Source: Hypsibius dujardini (taxonomy: Eukaryota; Tardigrada; Eutardigrada; Parachela; Hypsibiidae). From it: a DNA stretch of 28,795 bases. Location of the stretch: contig LRSR01002979.1 of NCBI GenBank assembly GCA_001579985.1, positions 1 through 28,795 on the forward strand, read 5' to 3'. Position numbers and translations under genes: made by a program. Positions 16,886-27,914 of the stretch are shown in pieces (the first letter of the stretch is position 1; each line of letters opens with the position of its first letter). The notes beneath the pieces are model-generated. The model was not told the DNA's origin and made no database searches. It worked only from the letters and a program-made list of their open reading frames with translations.

Positions 16886-18116
16886 ATGTACGAATCGGAG
16901 GTGAGTATTCGATCTGACAGCCGGTATCATCGTCAGAGCAAGTCAAGGTCGCGGTCGAAGAATGACCCGTTGATGAAGAGACTACACGATGAAAAGAGGC
17001 GTTCGGGTGTGAAGCACAGTCAACCGGCTGCGAGAGCAGTGACCATCGATCCGAATGTGGGACTACCCTCGACAGCGCCGCATGCGGATGAACCCCATGG
17101 GATGTGGTATACCATCCGGAAGTCTATTAGAGGTGAGACTTATCTTCCTGTTTTTGTTGCCTGTTGCCTGACATGTTGCAGACAAGACAGACTGACTGAC
17201 ATCTAACGCGATCTGTCAGCCGAAAGAGAAGTCTAGATGCCGGTATGCTAGGAGATGAAAAACAAATCACACGTCTGCACATGTAATTTTATTAGGCTTT
17301 TGGGCAACGAGAGAGACGGAGGACACCGTAACGAACAAGGAGCTCTATGTCCGAACCACCCTGCGGGAGCTGTTTGTGTATATTCTGTTCCTAAGCACTA
17401 CACTCGTCAGTAGGCACTCTGCGATGGTTTTTTTCTTTGATTTGAGTTCCTTTAACGTTCCGACCTTTGAGAATTTATCGTTTGCTGGCAGTGACATTCG
17501 GTGCAACGAGTCCGACCATGTACTACCTGAATAACGCACTGCAGAACGTCTTTGTCGGGACACCGTATACTGAACTGACGGACTATGCAGGCCTTTTCAA
17601 GGTTAGCTGATCCCTTCGGTCATGAGTTTGGTAAAAAGTTTAAAAAATGGCATACCTGCTTTGCAGTATCTGAAGGGAACGATGTTGGACGCCCTCTTTG
17701 TGGAAGACTGGTACAACAACCAACCGGTCACCGACTACGGCACCCCATCGGACCTCATCTACTACACCAACAAGATCCTCGGACTGCCACGCATCCGACA
17801 ACTGCGTGTGAAGAACGGCAGTTGCAACGTCCCTGTGGAGTTCAAGGAGATTATCTTTGACTGCTTCAGCGATTACTCGATTGGTCAGGAAGCCACCGAA
17901 CCCTTCGGACCTGACAAGACAGTTGGCAATGGATCAAACGACACTACTAATCCCGCCACAACATTAGAACCAGTTGTCGTGACCACTGCAGTGACCGTCA
18001 CTGACGCCACTGCTAGTAATAAGACTGAAATTAAAACATCTCCGTAAGAAGTCTCCAGCTTGTCTTAATGCGTGTCCATTCGTATGTCTAAGTGCCTGTC
18101 TGATCTTTTTGCTTTT

Positions 18117-18163
<47 letters not shown>

Positions 18164-20530
18164 GCCAGTTGGCTATTTTTTGCGTCTGCCAACCTGTTTG
18201 TTTCCGGGTTGTCTGTCTGTCAGTTCATGCCCTTGCGCCAGAGAACTGCAATCGTATTGCAAAATGTGTGCTTCTACTGTAGATGGATATACCAGACCGC
18301 AACCGACACAGGAATGGCTTCGTATTGGGGTAAATTGGCGACCTACTCTGGCGGCGGCTACATCCTCGATCTGCCAAAATCCAAAAACGAATCGTTGAAG
18401 TTGATCGAAAAGCTGGAGGCACGGCGTTGGCTGGACCAGGCAACTCGAGCCGTTATTGTCGATCTCACTGTCTACAACGCCAACTTGAATTACTTCGCCA
18501 CGGTGAGGTAAAGTTTAATCTATCAGTTATTGTTACAGATACACATAGTAATTTGCGTTATGCAATTTTGCATAGATTGTGCGTTGAAATGCCCCCAACC
18601 GGGGTCTTGGTCCCAACTGCCAACATCCGAGTCATCAAACTGATTAAGCTCTTGACCAACAACGATTACGCTGTACTTGCATTTGAAGTTATCTTCTGCC
18701 TTTTTGTTGCCTACTACATTGGGGAGGAGTTGATTGAAATCAGCAAACTGAAAGCCCGGTACTTCCGGTCATTTTGGAATATACTGGACATTATTGTTCT
18801 GACCTGCTCGACCACGTGCATCATCTGTGCGATCTGCCTGTTTATGCAGGTCAGTTGAACCCTGCCAATCCTCGTTATGCAATCAAGGCACCGCTGCCAA
18901 ATTATCGCCTAATTGACAGATAAACGAGAACCTAACCAAACTCATAGCGATCGTGAACAAGTACGTCGACTTTGAATCCCTGAGTTTCTACCAGATCACC
19001 CTAAACAACGCCCTGGCGATTACCGTGTTTTGTGCCTGGATCAAGGTACCTTTCGTCAGATTCTTTAGAGCTGGCAGTGAGGCAGACAGTAGTCTTACTT
19101 TCCAGGTCTTCAAGTACTTGAGCTTCAACAAAACGATGATGCAGTTGAGCAGTACTCTCGGTCGTGCAGCTAAAGATGTTGCCAGCTTCGCAATTATGTT
19201 TTTCATCGTTTTCTTTGCCTTTGCACAACTGGGATTTTTCCTGTTTGGCACACAGGTCTGTTACATACAGAAAATGAAAACCAACTGTATGCGTAGATTT
19301 CCTTCATACTTTCTGGCTAAAGATATGTAGTAGGTTTTTGTGACTACGTCTCCATTCCTGTCTGCCTGTGTGTCAGCCTGTCTGCCTGTGTGTCAGCCTG
19401 TCTGCCTGTGTGTCTGCCTGTGTGTCAGCCTGTCTGCCTGTGTGTCTGCCTGTCTGCCTGTGTGCCTGCCTGTGCATCTGCCTGTCTGCCTGTGTGTCTG
19501 CCTGTGCATCTGCCTGTCTGCCTGTGTGCCTGTGCAACTGCCTGTGTGCCTGTGTGTCTGCCTGTCTCTGTCGGTTGTCTTTCTGTCCATTTAATGGCTT
19601 CGATTTTGAAAATCTTTCAGTTTAATCTTTTACCCAAGGATTATCTTTTAGCTAGAGGCATATAACGACGTGGGCACGGCCTCCTTCACCCTCATGCGGA
19701 TCATCCTGGGTGACTTTGACTTTGACGCCCTATACGCGGCTAACCGGCTCTTCGGGCCGCTCTTTTTCTTCATGTATATTTTTTTCGTCTTCTTCGTGTT
19801 GCTCAATATGTTTCTCGCCATCATCAACGACACCTACTCTGCAGTGAAGGAAGATCTCGCCAACAAGCGGAACGACTTTGAAATGTCCGACTACATCATG
19901 CGGGGATTCAAACGACTCGTCCGGGCCTTCCACATTAAGCGTTTCGAACGCAAACGCAAGGGAAAGCCCAAGACAGCGGTGGATGACAAGATATTAAAGA
20001 ATAAGGCTTTAGTTGAGCTGGGAAGATGGGAGGATGACTTGAAGGGGCGGGGTTATACGGAGGGCGAAATCGCAGAGGTCTTCGGGAAGGTTCACACCGA
20101 AGCTGCGGGTGACTCGGCGGAGGTCAAGGAACAGCATGGTGACTTATCAGCGTAGGTGTCGAGTAAAAACTAAGGAATTAATTTCGTTTCGCATGTTTAA
20201 AACGTAGAACGGAACACGGACTTGGCTCTAGGTTGGAAGGACGTGTCAGGAAACTCGAAACCGCTCTGTCGGCCATTCTAACCAATTTTGATCTGGCACT
20301 TGCTAAGCTGGACGTGATGGAAAGGGTCAAGCTGACTCGCGAGAGAAAACTCGACGCTATTATCGACAACCTGGACGGGGTAATTTATTTGCAGGCAGAA
20401 TTATTGCTCGAATCAGCGACACAACTTGACATAGAGTAAGACTCTGTTTCAGGGAAAGTTTCATAAGACGCAAAAAAAGCTGGATCTAGCGGCGCAAGAC
20501 ATCTCATCAGCGAAGAAGAAGGGCGGCTAA
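16886..20530 (+). CDS. PKD2: Polycystin-2 (TRPP) cation channel, 11 exons
   Basis: This is a six-span TRP-family cation channel, typical of cilia and ER membranes. The model is 790 aa (human PKD2 968). Exons: 16886-17132, 17296-17409, 17492-17601, 17667-18043, 18283-18507, 18576-18849, 18920-19045, 19106-19255, 19652-20151, 20208-20379, 20453-20530. A short basic N-terminus precedes S1 ([14 protein letters not shown]). The extracellular TOP domain has [29 protein letters not shown], and [12 protein letters not shown]2-S5 include [10 protein letters not shown] and [12 protein letters not shown]. The pore is [13 protein letters not shown], with filter LGD at 560-562, and S6 is [17 protein letters not shown]. 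The C-terminus keeps a [13 protein letters not shown] helix and a coiled coil ([12 protein letters not shown]...VMERVKL), but the EF-hand loop lacks its acidic pattern. All phases agree. A Thr-rich insertion occupies about residues 242-283. Confidence 0.95.
18116..18163. repeat. (CTGT)n microsatellite in a PKD2 intron
   Basis: About twelve CTGT units with one TTGT interruption lie in the intron 18044-18282, just after the exon encoding the Thr-rich loop. Confidence 0.9.
19357..19590. repeat. CCTGTCTG/CCTGTGTG compound repeat in a PKD2 intron
   Basis: Imperfect octanucleotide units (GCCTGTCT, GCCTGTGT) with CAG and CATC variants fill most of the intron 19256-19651. Three frames stay open across it because units and their variants lack stops. 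They are not coding. Confidence 0.9.
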
Positions 20531-21719
20531 TTTTGTTCACGCCTCCCATTTTCTCGCCCCGGCGTTGTAGCATAACTCAGTGCGGTTAAATAGCGTTTCC
20601 GGTCAAGCTTTGCCGCTTACGATACGGCTGCGTATCATAGCATGACGCGTGACGACGGGCGATCTAGTCTGCATGTGAAATGTCACACCCTCGGGGCAGC
20701 AGTAACAACTTCTTTCTTTCTCTTATGTTCTCGCGATATGAATATGATTATATGACCGGTAGTAGTCAGTGGCGGTGTCGTGTAGTTCTTTCGCTGTTAT
20801 TACTCACCTTGCTGCGCTTTCCACAAAAGGAGACATTCGATGGTTGTTGTAGTTTTTTTTGTGCCTCACGCAGAGATATCGCCTATCGAGACACAACATA
20901 CAGTGGCAAAAAATTCAGCACTTCTGGTTACGTCTCGAGTACGTCTGCCTTCCGTCCGCCTAATACCTGTGCGGCTTTCGCACTTTTCTAAGACCTTGGT
21001 GTTTGGTGGGTGTGCTGATCTTTCTCTCTCTCTCTCTCGGCTGACGGAATCCAAACACTGCGGACCTATTGTTTGCTCTGTGACTTGTGTGTCTGCGCGC
21101 CCGGAAAAGAAAGTTACTTTTCTGTTCTATTTGTGGCAAGGTCTGGAAGTGAATCCTCTTTCAAGCGCTCCAACGGGCAAACAGAACCAAAGGATTATTC
21201 ATTTGGCCACACAACTACACAACGTCAACGATTTTTGTGGGTAAGATCTTTTATGTTATTGCTTACCATTTGATGGGCTTTTTTCCCTACAAATGCTTAA
21301 ACTGCCAATGACCTGTCTGCGGGACACGGAACAGTACGGTACTGTAGCATGCGGATGGGGTACTAGACCTGTATGAAAGTTGCTTTTTGATTGAAAATCA
21401 GTGGAGCCGTGAGAGTGTTCATAGGAAAGGCGGTCAACCGTGAGGACGCTCGTTTGGTTGCACTTGGTCAGCGCTCGATTGACATATGTATGGGGGAGAA
21501 TCGTAACAGCGACTGGAAGCCTGATTACTTGCTTTTTTGTCTTGTTCTATCACTGCCACCTGACGCATCGTATCTCGCTTTTTCCGCTGCAGTAATCCAT
21601 GCACTCGCAAAAACTGCATCATGTTTTTATATAGGCTGCGAATGCTGTATGGAAATATCTAGTCATCCGGACTTGAGACCTGCCTATCTAGTCGTCCGGA
21701 TTTGAGAGGCTGCCAGAAA
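20531..21719. other. PKD2 3' flank and upstream region of the repeat-protein gene
   Basis: No coding exon is supported. A TC run lies at about 21023-21039. Just before the next start there is a near-duplicate of about 27 bases (TCTAGTCATCCGGACTTGAG at 21658 and TCTAGTCGTCCGGATTTGAG from about 21687). No AATAAA was found near the PKD2 stop. Confidence 0.5.
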
Positions 21720-24588
21720 ATGGTGGTGGCCGTCCAGACGGGAGAGCCCATCACGGCCATCATCCCGGCCCGACCGTCGTCTTCCTCCAGTCGGAACGGT
21801 AGTCATGGTCGACCCGCGGATGAACCAGTTCTGGAGGTACGTGCTCGGTGGGTTGTCTGAGTCTTCGATGGGTTGTTTGAGTCTTCGGTGTGTTGTCTGA
21901 GGAATCTTCAGTGGGTTGTCTGAGTCTTCGGTGGCTTGTCTGAGTCTTCGGTGGTGAGTTGTCTGAGTCTTCGGTGGCTTGTCTGAGGAGCCTTCGGTGG
22001 GTTGTCTGAGTCTTCGGTGGTGAGTTGTCTGAGGAGCCTTCGGTGGGTTGTCTGAGTCTTCGATGGTGAGTTGTCTGAGTCTTCGATGGTGAGTTGTCTG
22101 AGTCTTCGGTGCGTTGTCTGAGTTTGACGTTGGTTAGGCGCGCTGTTCAACGATTTCACAGTTTAGTTTAACAGACTAATTTGTTGTCGTTTAAATGTGC
22201 CTTATTATGGGCTGGCAGTTCTATTGTCTGGGTTGGCGGAATCGTTAGTTATGCTGTACTGCTCTGATATAGAGTTGGAGCAGTTGCAGCTCGAGGCGGG
22301 GTTAAACGGAAAGTTACATTTTTTTTCTTTCGATGGGTTATATCGGCACTCACTAGTGTCACTTTCTTATGACAGGTCGTTGTTTCTTTGTATTTATTCC
22401 GCTCATTCCAGTTTGACGGACAGGCGCAATTTGTTGTGTTATGAATTCGGCGGATGAATCATCCGAAAGTAGTTCGACGGCAAGTTTATGCAAATCACTA
22501 TGCTACATTACAGGCCAACGAAAAATGTATTCATAATATCGGGAAACTGAGCGGCCAAGATTACACCTAAAAAATGTACAGAAAAAAAAATTCTGTAGTT
22601 CTAGATTGGGTTGACTCTCAGAAGACCAAATAAAATACCAAGTCAAATGTCGATTAATACATAGAGCAAGCAACTTTTGTACTACCGGTTCATGTGCTCG
22701 TAAACATTAGCGCCCCTAAAAGTTCTCTTTCGTCGAAGCATAACGTCATCCATAATTTACTAATCAAAACAATGGTACCTCTGGAGTCCAGTCTTGAGTT
22801 CTATAATAAGTTCCAGGAACATTCAGTATTGAGGCAAAGTTTGTATTTCGACTCACCCTCCAGTTGGTCGATAAATCGGTTCACTTATAGGTTTCTGTTA
22901 GATGGCGGGTGCTTGATTTTTTGATTGCTGAACTATATTCCAGTATACAATAGCATTTCTAAAAATCAAAAAATCAAGCAACTGCCATGAAAGGGAAACC
23001 CACGAGTGAGCCGATTTACTGACCACCTGGAGGGTGAGCCGAAATGCGCACTTTGCCTCATACCTGATCTACTATTATTATTCTTTCGGAGTTGTTATTG
23101 CACAGCGAAACACATAATTTAGTGAGACGCACTTACCGAAGAATTGTGTTCTAATTTTACAGATTAAGCAAAAGAGCTCATCCAGACACGGTAAGGAAAG
23201 GAACTGTTTTAACGAACGCCCTCCAATTTGGGGCATTATCCATACACAAGTACGAGCAGTGCATAAAATGAATTTGGAACAGAGAAACGAACAAAGCGGG
23301 ATTACTACCGGCATTCCGGGGATGGCAAACAGCCCCCCATAGAATACGTCTACACCTACAGTGAGGAGACCCCCAAGCCAGGGAGCTCCAGCGACCCCAA
23401 TGGTGCCAGGAACAGCAACGGCACTTTGGTGGGTGAATTGTCTCACTTGTTTAATCTGGGCTGATTGGCGAGACGTTGCCGTATAAATTCGTCAAGCTGA
23501 CTTGTGTGCGCGGTCACGCTCCGCCACACGCCACCGCGTGTCCGCTAATTCGGAAACGCGTAACTAACGCTCTCTTTCTCTCTCTCTCTCTCTCTCACTT
23601 TTAATTACATATATATTCACCAGACTGATCTGGTTCCTGTGAATGGGAACGGTCCATCCGGCAAGATTGAGTGCACCCTCGGCGAGGACGGCAATCTCGT
23701 GGTCAAGATCCGTGGCAAGCCCGACAGTGTGCCGCTGGATCCCAGCAATCTGCCCATCAAACTCCCGGACGGCTGGCAGCTCAAGGAGATTCAGACCAAT
23801 CAGCGGTCACGTAAAACCGAACGATCGCGGAAGGTACGTAGTACCTTCGGAGTACGGAGTACGAGTACGGAAATTCATCTTGCACAAATGTGGAAGTTGT
23901 GAAAACTGTCTCTACGGCATTGAAAGAGCCGCGCGCGTGGTCGTGGCTGCTGAAAAATGTTTACCGCCCGCTGCGCGTTGTGACACCTTTCTAATTGAAA
24001 TTTACGAGTTTTTGAGGGAAGCCGTTTGAGCGTTTCGTAATTTCGGAATACTAATATGATTCGATTAGTCGCGTACGTAAACAGTAATTTTGGTACTTGG
24101 TACTTGGATATTCCTCCTCGTTACCCTTCAGGGCTGGTCTCGTACCAGCCACGGCGCAGTAGTGCTTGTGATTGACTTGTGGAACCTCTTACAGACTCGC
24201 ATCAAAGATGAGGTCCTCGTGGAGGATGAAGCCAACGAGAACGCTGTCGTTGTCTACAACGAGCACACCTTGCCCGTCAACGGAGAGATGGGCGTGCACG
24301 AAACGGACCAGGAACAGTTTGGGCATGCCGATGAGGAGGAGTACGTCCACGGTGAAAGGGATGGGGTTACCTTTGTTCAGAAAAAGTCAAAGAAGTACGA
24401 ACAAGGACCGGCTGGACTGACTTCGAGGATCGAAGAATCACGGAGTGAAGAGGTGTGCTAGCGGGCAGGATTATGATAGGAATAAAATGACACAGAGAAC
24501 ATAAAAAACGAAATAACAGGCAGATGTGCTGAACTGATTGATGATGTAGTCAAACAGTCCGGCAAACAGGCATTCCCAGAGACAAACG

Positions 24589-24651
<63 letters not shown>

Positions 24652-27600
24652 GGACACACAGACACACAGACACACAGACACACAGGCAGGCAGGCAGACA
24701 TAGGAAGCTGCTTGTGAACAGTATCTCTTCATCCAACAGGGGATCGACTTTGATCATCCGAACAACAAGCAGCGGTCCTCACGAAATCTCCACTCCCTAA
24801 TGGAGCGCACTGAGAACGCCAAGCGCAAGTTCTCCAAGCAGAGCGTCACGGACGAGAAAGTGACAGAGAAGCACACATCAAATGTTATGTATTTCGATGG
24901 AAATTCATCGAGTGCCGGCGGACCAGCTGAGGTACGATACCTATTTAACCCGTGTGCCACACGGTGGCGCGATGTGTGTTTTCTTAACGAGATTTTGTGC
25001 TGTGTATGTCACATTACGTTACATTATGAAAATTCTCTGTGAGGGCCGCGCTTTGATAAGTGTTACCCTGCCGTTATTCAACCGTGTTTAATATGTACAC
25101 TTTGGGCCCTCTCGCAGTTTGAAAAGAAAGCAATTCTCCTATAAGGATGACTCATCGTCTTCGTCGTTCTTTTTTTTCTGCAGAATCTTCGCGATGACAG
25201 GAGGCAGACGAGTGCTCGAAATGAGTACAGCAGCCGGTCGGATGTGCGGGGGCGAGGAGACCATCACCAACAGGTACCTCTAGCTATAGCTGTATATGCT
25301 AATTTTAGTATTACGTCTACTTGGCCGGGGTTCTTCAAACGTGCCAACGGCCACCACCTTGCCGATCATGTGTGTTTCTATTTTGTGTCCGGCCGCACAC
25401 TTTACTTGAACTTGCCTGCCATTTTCATATTTGGTCGGGCACGAGTTTGTCTGTGTGTTCGGACCATTTTTGAACCGATTTTGGATCTGTAACTTGTTTA
25501 GCCTGGTCGCCCGGGGCTCCTCTCGTGTCGGGCTGTCGATTGAATAGCAGGACGGACTTACATTATTGTCTTAATTTTATTCTATGTTGTTCTTTGGAAT
25601 TTTGTTTGGCGGAAGTTCCATTAGCCGATTTGTCTTGGCGCTATAATTTGTTTGCCTGAGCAAGGTCTTGAGCAAAGTGAGGTATGTCTCTCTCGCAGGA
25701 AAATGGGGATTTCGGTTTGTTACCTTCCCGTTAGCTTCCATACTGAACCACTTCATGATTACTGTAGAAAACTGCGCGCCTTAAAACTTTACTGATCTTT
25801 TCACTGACATTTTTAGTTGAGGAGTTTACGTTCCAAAGGCGAGAATTAAATCGCATTAAAGTTGTATTGAAATTTTTAAAACTCGATGATTTCCGCCCAT
25901 TAGTTGGCTCGAAAATCGAATTTTTGAAGCGCAATTTAATAGATAGTCAAAGGTACGCAGCTTCCGCAGCTTCCACCCTCGCTTTGAAGGTCTTAATTCA
26001 ACTCTAAAATATTTCTCGCCGAGCACTTTCTGATTGAGTTCTTTCGGGCAGTCGTGTGCTCCTGACTTGCAAGGACCTTCTTAAAATTAGCCCTACTGCC
26101 TCAGCCGAGGCCTCTACTGCCTTAACCAAGGCCTCCATTCCGTTCAGTCAGATTTCCTCTGTTCCCGTACGATAATCGGTTCGTCAGATTGCTTTTAACA
26201 AGCCACGATAAACGTTCCGTTTCTCATGCAGTTTCGAGTAGTTGACGGTAAAATTCGGTCTGTTTTATTTGGCAGCACAATCACGACATAATCGTCGAAT
26301 CCCCGGACGACACCCCCTACAACAGCCTTGACCGCCGGCACCACCGCCACCAGCAGCATCAGGAGGAGATCGTCGACGTCGACGACCGCTACCGCTACCA
26401 CAACGGCGACCGCGTAGGCGACGCCGCCGCCAACTACGACTCCTCCAATTACTGCACGCTTGATCGCAGTCAACGGCGACACGAGACAGACGTCACCGAA
26501 ACCGACTGCGAACTGTACCGTGAAGACCTCTTCGGCCCGGGCGGCACTCACCGCTACCACCCACCGCGGCAGGAGCGAACCGATCACACCACCGAGCGGG
26601 AAGTCCTCCGTGAGGACATCTACGGTCCCGGCGGGAAGAGTCGTTACCCGGAACCGCCGAGTTCCTACGGGGACGAACGATCCGAACGGGTCAGTGAAAG
26701 GGAATTGTATCGAGAGGATATTTACGGACCGGACGGTAAACGACGCTTGCCTGGAACAGGCAGTGTGACTGACCGCACTGATCAGACAACCGAACGTGAA
26801 CTGCTCCGGGAAGATATTTTCGGGCCGAACGGAAAGCGGAGGTCTCCCAGAGGGCGGGACTTGGATGAGAGATCGGAGCAGACGATTGAGAAGGAACTCT
26901 ATCGGGAAGATATTTATGGTCCGGATGGTAGACGTTTGCCTGGAACCGGCAGTGTGAACGAACGAACGGACCAGACAACGGAACGGGAGTTTTCACGGGA
27001 AGATCTTTACGGTCCGGACGGCAAGCGACGCTCACCGCGAGGACGTGATCTTGACGATCGGTCGGAACAGACCACTGAACGCGAACTGTTCCGGGAAGAT
27101 ATTTACGGCCCGAATGGAGGCAGGCGGATTCCGGAGCGGAGCGGATTGAACGAACGGACCGATCAGACGGTGGAGAAGAACGTTTATCGGGAATCGATTT
27201 ACGGGCCTTCGCCTCTGCCGGGAACGAATTTTCGGCCCTCCAGTCTGATCCCCACGGTTCGCGACGATTCGCTCTACCAGCGCAGTGACACTCGCAACAG
27301 CAATCTAACCGATTTGACGGATATTCGGAACGCTAATTCGCGGCAGGGAAACTACAACGACACGAACGTTGAGACCTCAACGACGCAGCGAACTGACATC
27401 ACGGAAAAGTACCGGAACGGAGTTGAAGTTGCCAGTCGGCCCATTCAGAACGCTCACCGGCAAGAAACGTTTTCGGAGAATTTGGAACGCACAAGTGTTG
27501 CGGGGAGCTATCCGCGACATCCGCACTTCGGTTCGCGAGACACTGTGGTTGAAAATACGGAACGCACGGATACTGCTGAGCACTTTGTTGTTCAACCTGG

Positions 27601-27849
27601 TGCAAGTCATCAGCAGCCGCTAGCTAGACCATCTGATTCTCGTCAGACTGAAAAATCAGAGAACGTAACGATTACGGAACATCGGAGAAATAAAAGTCCT
27701 CCCGGGACATTATATACGGAGGTGGAATTTCTTAATGACCACAAGCCACGAGAACAGGTAACTTTCAGAACACACTGCAATAGTTAATGTTCTGCAGCAG
27801 GACAGGAAGCCTAATAGATAGCTCCGTTCACTGACAGACAAAGATGTGT

Positions 27850-27880
<31 letters not shown>

Positions 27881-27883
27881 GGC

Positions 27884-27914
<31 letters not shown>

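Larger units (their letters stand above)
21837..23284 (+). other. Long first intron of the repeat-protein gene
   Basis: This 1.4-kb intron holds the minisatellite and a 231-bp foldback element (listed separately). About 22130-22829 is AT-rich, with nothing recognised. Confidence 0.55.

Noticed and set aside
17622-17666. Extending the PKD2 exon upstream to 17622
   Set aside because: The frame is open, but the conserved sequence starts at YLKGTM after a good TTTGCAG acceptor, and phase with the preceding exon requires 17667.
19340-19665. Three overlapping Cys/Leu/Val-rich frames of 84-91 codons
   Set aside because: They are translations of the CCTGTCTG repeat array inside a PKD2 intron. Stops are absent only because the unit lacks them.
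21848-22159. Minus-strand 83-codon Arg/Gln/Thr repeat frame
   Set aside because: It comes from the 20-bp minisatellite. Unit lengths happen to avoid stops.
23930-24194. Upstream extension of the 24195 exon (open frame from 24090)
   Set aside because: The upstream part has no family-like composition, and the acceptor CCTCTTACAG gives the phase 0 join seen elsewhere in this gene. It remains possible that an alternative start is used.
24458-24757. Minus-strand Cys/Val/Ser-rich frames
   Set aside because: They arise from the ACAG microsatellite in an intron of the repeat-protein gene.
26195-26587. Minus-strand 130-codon Val/Ala-rich frame
   Set aside because: It is opposite the His/Asp-rich start of the large repeat exon, and its composition follows from that sequence.
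26510-27240. CRISPR-like array
   Set aside because: Units are contiguous coding repeats without unique spacers, in an intron-containing animal gene.
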